A stretch of 10,454 bases of DNA. Origin: Pseudomonadota bacterium. Lineage in GTDB: Bacteria; Desulfobacterota; Desulfobacteria; Desulfobacterales; Desulfobacteraceae. The DNA is taken from the NCBI GenBank assembly GCA_018816605.1, contig JAHIVS010000649.1, positions 1-10,454 on the forward strand, written 5' to 3'. Under the pieces are notes generated by a model. It was not told the origin of the DNA and ran no database searches. It was given only the letters and a program-made list of their open reading frames with translations. Both the position numbers and the translations under genes were made by a program. Shown here one piece after another: positions 6,048 to 10,454 of this stretch (positions are counted from its first letter, which is position 1; the number at the start of each line of letters is the position of its first letter).

Positions 6048-6512
6048 ATGGAAACCATTAAAAAACCAATTTTATTTGTTTGTTTTATTTTACCGGTTAT
6101 GCTTCTTGTGCTGCCACAGCTCTCCCGGGCCCATTGTCAGATCCCCTGCGGGATCTATGATGACCATGCCAGGGTTCGGTCCATGCAGGAAGATGCCGCC
6201 ACCGTTGAAAAATCAGTCAAAATGATCAAAGAGATCGGGGGCAAGACCGATGCCCAGTCCCAGAACCAATTGATACGGTGGGTGATGAACAAGGAAACAC
6301 ATGCCCAGAAAATCATCACCACCATCAGCGATTATTTTCTGACCCAACGGGTCAAACCGGATCAACCGGACTATGCAGAACGATTAAAAAACCACCATCT
6401 TGTAATTCTTGCAGCAATGAAAGCCAAGCAGAATGCAGATGAAGCGTCTGTGGAAAGCCTGAAGAAAAGCATTGAAGCCCTGTCCTCCTACTATCCTGCG
6501 CACAAGGAATAA
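6048..6512 (+). CDS. sodN: Nickel superoxide dismutase (NiSOD) with N-terminal Sec signal peptide
   Basis: NiSOD converts superoxide to oxygen and hydrogen peroxide using nickel bound by the first residues of the mature protein. Here a signal peptide (two lysines, hydrophobic 8-23, then LSRA) ends at residue 28, and the next residues are HCQIPCGIY (29-37), the nickel-hook pattern H-C-x-x-P-C-x-x-Y. Cleavage after Ala28 would make His29 the new N-terminus, supplying the amine, imidazole, Cys2 and Cys6 ligands. The mature form would be 126 residues, near the roughly 117 of Streptomyces NiSOD, and mostly helical, with a KETH segment near the usual core. It would act in the periplasm. AGGGAG lies nine bases before the ATG at 6048. 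In Streptomyces a dedicated protease (SodX) exposes the hook; none is encoded in this window, so signal peptidase presumably does it. Family assignment is strong. Confidence 0.94.
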   Translation: METIKKPILFVCFILPVMLLVLPQLSRAHCQIPCGIYDDHARVRSMQEDAATVEKSVKMIKEIGGKTDAQSQNQLIRWVMNKETHAQKIITTISDYFLTQRVKPDQPDYAERLKNHHLVILAAMKAKQNADEASVESLKKSIEALSSYYPAHKE

Positions 6513-6533
6513 ACCCGGCTTTTGTTTTGGATA

Positions 6534-7736
6534 TTATCTTCTTTTTCTGCCTTTTCTTGCATACCGGTCAGGGGGCGCCATTTTAACAAGTTTCGGGTCA
6601 AATCTTGCCAGAATTTCCACAAGATCCTTTTGTTGATCCATTACCGCTTCAATGCACTTGTATGCCATGGGGGCTTCGTCAATTCCGGCGGAAATAAGGG
6701 TTACCCCCCTTTCCACTAGCCATTGTGTCATATCAGACCAATCGTATTTTTTCATGGCTGCAGTTCGGCTCATTTTTCTTCCGGCACCATGGGCTGCCGA
6801 GCACAGGGAGGCTTGGTTTCCAAGCCCCCTGACAACAAAACCGGGGGATGCCATGGTGCCCGGGATCACACCCAATACCCCTTTTCCTGCGGGTGTCGCC
6901 CCTTTCCGGTGTACAATCACCTCCCGTGATCCCAGTTGGGATTTCCATGCAAAATTGTGGTGGTTCTCAAGGGTTAAAACAGATATTGCCCCCAGGTGAC
7001 TCAAGATACCCTGATGGATAATGTCATGGTTTGCACCGGAATATTTGCCCATTAGCTCCATTGCCAGCCAGTATTCCCGGCCTTCTGAACTTTTCAGGTC
7101 CAGCCAGGCAAGATCGTTTAATTTTTTTGGAAGTTCCGGATGAAGCCTTTTGGCCAGGGTGCTGTAATGTTTGGCAATATCCGCACCGGCTCCCCTGCTT
7201 CCGCTGTGGGTTAACAATGCCAGGTACTCCCCTTTTTCAAGACCCAGGTCTTTTTTTTCGAGGAACAAGCGTCCGAATTCGGCAAAATGGTTCCCTGCAC
7301 CTGAGGTTCCCAGCTGTTTCCATGCCTTGTCCTTTAAGGACCCGACAGGGTGACAAAAAGACCAGTCTTCATCCATAACCCGGTGTTCTTTGGGCCTGGC
7401 AAAGGATTCCCCGACACCAAACCGGGTTTCGGTTTCCAAGGCGATTTTAAATTTCCCCCTGCGCTTTTCATAGTCTGGAAAGGGAATATCAAGAATGCTC
7501 ATCTTCATCCGGCAGGCGATGTCCACGCCCACGGCATAGGGAATAACCGCACCGTCAACCGCGAGAACGCCGCCGATGGGAAGCCCGTAACCTTGGTGGG
7601 CATCCGGCATGAGCGCCCCCTTTACGGATACGGGCAGGGAACAGGCATCCTCCATCTGCCGGACGGCCGCCCCATCAAGGTTCTCTCCCCAGATTTGGTA
7701 GGGAGCACTCTTTGGATCCTGTTTATTTTTCATCAT
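6534..7736 (-). CDS. rtcB: RtcB-family RNA-splicing ligase
   Basis: RtcB joins a 2',3'-cyclic phosphate or 3'-phosphate RNA end to a 5'-OH end using GTP and manganese, in RNA repair. The 400-residue protein has the family motifs in order: MPDAHQGYGLPIGG (43-56), GVDIAC (70-75; Asp72 and Cys75 metal ligands), LGTSGAGNHF (142-151; His150), HSGSRG (177-182; His177), ENHHNFAW (257-264), HRKGATPAGKG (276-286) and AAHGAGR (314-320), whose His316 is the expected guanylylation site. Length is close to E. coli RtcB (about 408). Two ATGs (7736 and 7733) are possible starts; no strong Shine-Dalgarno is visible before either. It is divergent from thpR and converges on sodN with only 21 bases between stops and no visible terminator. 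No archease, rtcA or rtcR is in the window. The protein ends in a basic RKGRKRR tail. Confidence 0.95.
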   Translation of the reverse strand: MMKNKQDPKSAPYQIWGENLDGAAVRQMEDACSLPVSVKGALMPDAHQGYGLPIGGVLAVDGAVIPYAVGVDIACRMKMSILDIPFPDYEKRRGKFKIALETETRFGVGESFARPKEHRVMDEDWSFCHPVGSLKDKAWKQLGTSGAGNHFAEFGRLFLEKKDLGLEKGEYLALLTHSGSRGAGADIAKHYSTLAKRLHPELPKKLNDLAWLDLKSSEGREYWLAMELMGKYSGANHDIIHQGILSHLGAISVLTLENHHNFAWKSQLGSREVIVHRKGATPAGKGVLGVIPGTMASPGFVVRGLGNQASLCSAAHGAGRKMSRTAAMKKYDWSDMTQWLVERGVTLISAGIDEAPMAYKCIEAVMDQQKDLVEILARFDPKLVKMAPPDRYARKGRKRR

Positions 7737-7747
7737 TATTTTACCGA

Positions 7748-7776
7748 TTGCAGCCCCCCGTAAAACCGGTTATAAA
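7748..7776 (+). promoter_or_regulatory. Candidate promoter for thpR in the rtcB-thpR divergent region
   Basis: TTGCAG (7748-7753) and TATAAA (7771-7776) are separated by 17 bases, a good sigma70 arrangement with a strong -10 and weak -35. An 8-bp palindrome AACCGGTT (7764-7771) overlaps the -10 box and could be an operator, but it is short. The -35 is only about 12 bases from the rtcB start, so a regulator bound here could affect both genes. Confidence 0.4.
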
Positions 7777-7835
7777 AAGGGTTCGAATGCTATCAGATCA
7801 ATCCTTACAAAACCCTGCCTGGAAGGAGACTTAGA

Positions 7836-8435
7836 TTGAAGCCCTCTGACAGCCGACATACCCTGCGAACCTTTATTGCCATTCCCTTGCCCCAAAATAT
7901 TAGCCTTTTCCTCAACAGACTTCAAGGTGAAATTGGAAACAATCAGGTCAAGGCTTCCTGGACCAGGACAGCATCCCTGCATCTTACCCTGGGGTTTATC
8001 GGGGATACGTCAGAAAAAGAGGTTAAGGAAATCATACGGGCCATGGAGGCCACCGCCATCCTATGTCCACCCTTTACGCTTTCGGCGGGCGGCGTAGGGG
8101 TATTTCCCGGCACAAAAATGGCCAGGGTGATCTGGGCAGGGGTCAAAGGTCAGGTTGATGCACTTAGGAAGGTCCAGCGTCTTCTTGGAAAAAATCTTGA
8201 ACAGGCAGGAATCAAGGCGGACGACAAGCACTTTTCACCCCATTTCACCCTTGGCCGCTTCAAAGACAGGATGGACTGCAGGCGCTTGGAAACGGTTATT
8301 CACGCCTTTCAATACGCTGCTTCAGATCCCTGGCCGGTAAAAGCAATGGTGCTTTTCAAAAGTGATCTAAAGCCCTCGGGTGCCGTTCATACCCCCCTAT
8401 TTGAAGCTGAGTTCGCCGGCAGGCCCCATGCCTGA
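7836..8435 (+). CDS. thpR: RNA 2',3'-cyclic phosphodiesterase / 2'-5' RNA ligase (ThpR, LigT family)
   Basis: ThpR opens 2',3'-cyclic phosphate RNA ends to 2'-phosphate and can join RNA by 2'-5' linkages in vitro. The 199-residue protein is the usual length and carries the two HxTL motifs of the 2H phosphoesterase fold: HLTLGF (49-54) and HFTLGR (136-141). It begins with the family-typical RTFIAIPLP near residues 11-19 and keeps the WTRTASLHLTL and KHFSPHFTLGR contexts. The start is TTG at 7836, chosen because AAGGAG (7823-7828) sits seven bases upstream and no in-frame ATG fits the conserved N-terminus. It is divergent from rtcB, 99 bases apart. Both enzymes act on the same kind of RNA end, which suggests linked RNA-repair roles, an inference from position. 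The fold assignment is secure; the physiological role of ThpR is poorly known in bacteria generally. Confidence 0.93.
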   Translation: MKPSDSRHTLRTFIAIPLPQNISLFLNRLQGEIGNNQVKASWTRTASLHLTLGFIGDTSEKEVKEIIRAMEATAILCPPFTLSAGGVGVFPGTKMARVIWAGVKGQVDALRKVQRLLGKNLEQAGIKADDKHFSPHFTLGRFKDRMDCRRLETVIHAFQYAASDPWPVKAMVLFKSDLKPSGAVHTPLFEAEFAGRPHA

Positions 8436-8716
8436 AATGGGATGGAGGCGAACACAGATCTTTAAAAAACTGGTGCGTTTCTGAGTTCACTATCCTAAAT
8501 TATCACTTCCATTCGATTTTTTTTTATCCATTTGCTGTCTCCATATAGACTTATAAAACCTTTAAATAACAGCGCTTTAACCAATAAGCCAATCTTGTTC
8601 ACCATGGCGAACGAAATAGTTATATCCAAATCCACATTTTTGTTGACACATCAACTTTCCAATGGTAGCTCTTTAAAGAATCAATGATTTTTCCCTTTAA
8701 CTTCAAGGAGACAAAT
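8436..8716. other. AT-rich intergenic leader before the molybdenum-hydroxylase operon
   Basis: No gene or recognisable RNA was found in these 281 bases. A run of nine T at about 8518-8526 has no clear GC-rich stem before it, so it is not called a terminator. A perfect TTGACA occurs at 8643-8648, but the sequence 16-18 bases later (around TAGCTC) is a poor -10 box; TTTAAA at 8672-8677 is too far. The region probably contains the operon promoter, which I cannot place confidently. Confidence 0.4.
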
Positions 8717-9604
8717 ATGCTGTTACCCATGTTTGAATTTCACGAACCCCTTTCCATTGCGGAAGCCCTGGACCTCAAAAAAAAGCTGGGCCAGAGCGCA
8801 CGCATACTGGCCGGCGGGACCGATCTTCTGGTCCACCTGAAAAAAAAGCTGGTAAAGACAGAAAACCTCATCAGCCTGTCCCGGATCAAGGCCCTTTCCC
8901 TGATTACCGAACAAAAGGATTCCATTTTCATCGGTGCCTGTGCCACCATGACCCAGATTTCTCGTTCCCCTGTGATCGCAAAAAAATTTTCAGCCCTCAA
9001 ATCCGGCTGCGACAACCTTGGGAGCCATTTGATCCGGAACCGGGCCACCATCGGCGGAAATGCCTGCAATGCCAGCCCTGCGGGAGATACCCTGCCCGCC
9101 CTTTTGATCTATGACAGCGTGGCCCTTTTGGAAAGCTGCGGCAAAAAACGGGAAATCCCCATTGCCGATTTTTTTACAGGCCCTGGCAAATCCTGCATCC
9201 AGCCCGACGAAATCCTCACAGGCTTCCGCCTTCCCATACCGCCTGACCACAGCGGTGCACATTATATCCAGCTGGGCAAGCGAAAGTCCTCGGAAATCAA
9301 TGTTGTGAACGTGGCATCCTTCCTTGAATATGATCCGGATACAAAAAAAGTGATTGCCACCCGCATCGCCCTGGGATCTGTGGCCGCCACCCCCATCCGG
9401 GCAGCCCGGGCGGAAGCCGCCATGCTGGGCCAGGCACCCGAGGAAGCTTCTTTTTTTGCTGCTGCTGAAAAGGCCCGGCGGGAGGACTGCCGCCCCATAG
9501 ACGACTTTCGGGGGACTGCCGGATACAGACAGGCCATGGTCGGTGTGCTGACCAAACGCACCCTTGCAACTGCCTATGAGCGGGCAAAGGGTGCATGCAT
9601 CTAG
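8717..9604 (+). CDS. FAD-binding subunit of a xanthine-dehydrogenase-family molybdenum hydroxylase
   Basis: This 295-residue protein is the medium (CoxM/XdhB-like) subunit that holds FAD and passes electrons between the iron-sulfur subunit and the external acceptor. FAD-binding motifs are AGGTDLL (32-38) and TIGGNACNASPAGD (111-124); the C-terminal CO-dehydrogenase flavoprotein domain follows, with RIALGSVAATPIRA. The start at 8717 has AAGGAG (8705-8710) six bases upstream; an upstream in-frame ATG at 8684 lacks one. It lacks the roughly 40-residue cysteine-rich insertion that carries a [4Fe-4S] cluster in 4-hydroxybenzoyl-CoA reductase beta subunits, which argues against that enzyme. It is the first gene of an FAD - [2Fe-2S] - Mo subunit operon. 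The substrate is not identifiable from this subunit. Confidence 0.92.
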   Translation: MLLPMFEFHEPLSIAEALDLKKKLGQSARILAGGTDLLVHLKKKLVKTENLISLSRIKALSLITEQKDSIFIGACATMTQISRSPVIAKKFSALKSGCDNLGSHLIRNRATIGGNACNASPAGDTLPALLIYDSVALLESCGKKREIPIADFFTGPGKSCIQPDEILTGFRLPIPPDHSGAHYIQLGKRKSSEINVVNVASFLEYDPDTKKVIATRIALGSVAATPIRAARAEAAMLGQAPEEASFFAAAEKARREDCRPIDDFRGTAGYRQAMVGVLTKRTLATAYERAKGACI

Positions 9605-9672
9605 GCCATTTCCAACCCAACCCCTTTAAAACATCAGGTTACAAAAATGTGGCAATTGAACAGGAGAACCCA

Positions 9673-10131
9673 ATGAAAAAAATAATCACCTTAACCATCA
9701 ATGATCAATCCCATGAAATTGCGGTTGAGCCCAATATCACCCTGGCCGACATGCTCCGTTATGAACTGGGCCTCACCGGCACCAAAAAAGGATGCGACAC
9801 CGGCGACTGCGGTGCCTGCACCGTTATCATGGACGGAGATGTGGTCAATTCATGCCTGGTCCTGGCGATCCAGGCCAATGGATCTGTTATTGAAACCATT
9901 GAAGGGTTGAGCACGGACGAGGGACTTTCCCCCCTGCAGGAGGCTTTTGTTGAAAAAGGGGCCATCCAGTGCGGATTCTGTTCGCCGGGCATGATCATGT
10001 CCGCTAAAAACCTGCTGGACAAGAACCCCAATCCCACGGAAGATCAAATCCGGGAGGGGGTTTCAGGAAATCTTTGCCGGTGCACGGGATACCAGAAAAT
10101 TTTCGAAGCCATTGAATCCCAGCGTTCATAA
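9673..10131 (+). CDS. [2Fe-2S] subunit of the xanthine-dehydrogenase-family molybdenum hydroxylase
   Basis: The 152-residue small (CoxS-like) subunit carries two [2Fe-2S] clusters that relay electrons from the molybdenum site to FAD. The plant-ferredoxin-type N-terminal domain has C41, C46, C49 and C61 (in GCDTGDCGACTVIMDG and the following NSC). The four-helix C-terminal domain has C100 and C103 (QCGFCSPGM) and C135 and C137 (GNLCRCTGY). Length and cysteine pattern are typical. The ATG at 9673 has AGGAG six bases before it and gives the expected KKIITLTINDQ start; the longer in-frame version from 9595 overlaps the upstream gene and adds an unconserved extension. The gene is 68 bases after the FAD subunit and 25 bases before the molybdopterin subunit. 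Confidence 0.96.
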   Translation: MKKIITLTINDQSHEIAVEPNITLADMLRYELGLTGTKKGCDTGDCGACTVIMDGDVVNSCLVLAIQANGSVIETIEGLSTDEGLSPLQEAFVEKGAIQCGFCSPGMIMSAKNLLDKNPNPTEDQIREGVSGNLCRCTGYQKIFEAIESQRS

Positions 10132-10156
10132 AACAGCCTATCCTTAGGAGGAATCC

Positions 10157-10454
10157 ATGAAAGAATTTGACATTATCAGCACCCGGGCACACCGAATCGA
10201 CACACCGGACAAGGCAACGGGGCAGGCCGTTTTTACCGACGACATCGCAAGACCCGGCATGCTCTACGGCGCCCTGCTCCAAAGCCCCCACGCCCATGCA
10301 AAGATACTCTCCATTGACACCTCAAAGGCCGAGGCCCTTGCCGGTGTGAAGTCGGTCATCACCCACAAGCAGGCCGGACACATAAAATACGGAGTCAGCC
10401 CGGCCCGGTATGACGAAACCGTGTTTGCCATTGACAAGGTGCGGTATATCGGGG
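10157..10454 (+). CDS. Molybdopterin-binding catalytic subunit of a xanthine-dehydrogenase-family hydroxylase (N-terminal part, truncated by window edge)
   Basis: The first 99 residues of the large (CoxL/XdhA-like) subunit are present; the frame is still open at the right edge. The start ATG at 10157 follows AGGAGG (10146-10151). The N-terminal a/b hammerhead domain is clear: DKATGQAVFTDDI (18-30), GMLYGALLQSPHAHAKI (34-50), AGVKSVIT (62-69), and YGVSPARYDETVFAIDKVRYIG (78-99), normally followed by G-D-E-V-A. The molybdenum-cofactor-binding region and the active-site glutamate lie beyond the window, so the substrate (purine, nicotinate, aldehyde, aromatic CoA ester or other) cannot be told. 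Confidence 0.92.
   Translation, partial: MKEFDIISTRAHRIDTPDKATGQAVFTDDIARPGMLYGALLQSPHAHAKILSIDTSKAEALAGVKSVITHKQAGHIKYGVSPARYDETVFAIDKVRYIG

Noticed and set aside
6513..6533. Bidirectional terminator between sodN and rtcB
   Set aside because: Only 21 bases separate the stops and no stem with flanking T/A runs can be formed.
8518..8526. T run after thpR as an intrinsic terminator
   Set aside because: No stable GC-rich stem was found directly upstream.
8717..10454. 4-hydroxybenzoyl-CoA reductase operon
   Set aside because: The FAD subunit lacks the cysteine-rich [4Fe-4S] insertion of that enzyme's beta subunit, and subunit order alone is not diagnostic.
1..10454. CRISPR array, tRNA genes, insertion sequences, toxin-antitoxin or phage-defence genes
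   Set aside because: No regularly spaced repeats, tRNA-like cloverleaf, transposase motifs or terminal inverted repeats were seen, and all long coding frames are accounted for by housekeeping or metabolic families.

Overview
The window looks like chromosomal DNA from an anaerobic, probably marine, deltaproteobacterium of the sulfate-reducing Desulfobacterales type. This is inferred from gene content (a benzimidazole/B12 operon of the anaerobic kind, a DUF3786 protein, a molybdenum hydroxylase, an exported nickel superoxide dismutase) and moderate-to-high GC coding sequence, not from a marker gene. No rRNA, tRNA, CRISPR array, insertion sequence or phage gene is visible.

Layout. (1) Bases 1-916, minus strand: the N-terminal membrane and HAMP part of a signalling protein, probably a class III adenylate/guanylate cyclase, cut by the left edge. 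(2) Divergent from it, plus strand: a promoter, a cobalamin riboswitch (about 1036-1182), a 15-bp terminator hairpin (1209-1255), then a ThiC-family gene read here as bzaF (5-hydroxybenzimidazole synthase) and cobT three bases downstream. Together they form a B12-feedback-controlled operon that makes and activates the lower ligand of a cobamide. (3) 3650-3924: a gap holding a predicted multi-stem RNA element. (4) 3925-4860: an EamA/DMT-family transporter. (5) 5067-5399: a collapsed remnant of an alpha/beta-hydrolase-LuxR regulator, overlapping by ATGA a DUF3786 gene (5396-5998), followed by sodN (6048-6512), a Ni-SOD with a Sec signal peptide. (6) Convergent with sodN is rtcB (7736-6534, minus strand). 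Divergent from rtcB is thpR (7836-8435), so two RNA-end-processing enzymes share a 99-bp intergenic region. (7) 8717 to the right edge: an operon for the FAD, 2x[2Fe-2S] and molybdopterin subunits of a xanthine-dehydrogenase-family enzyme, the last cut by the window end.

Points most worth a second look: the riboswitch-bzaF-cobT unit, the signal-peptide route to exposing the Ni-SOD N-terminal hook and its DUF3786 neighbour, the internally deleted hydrolase-LuxR gene, and the unassigned structured element after cobT. I found no convincing wholly new multi-gene system. The novelty is in these local arrangements.
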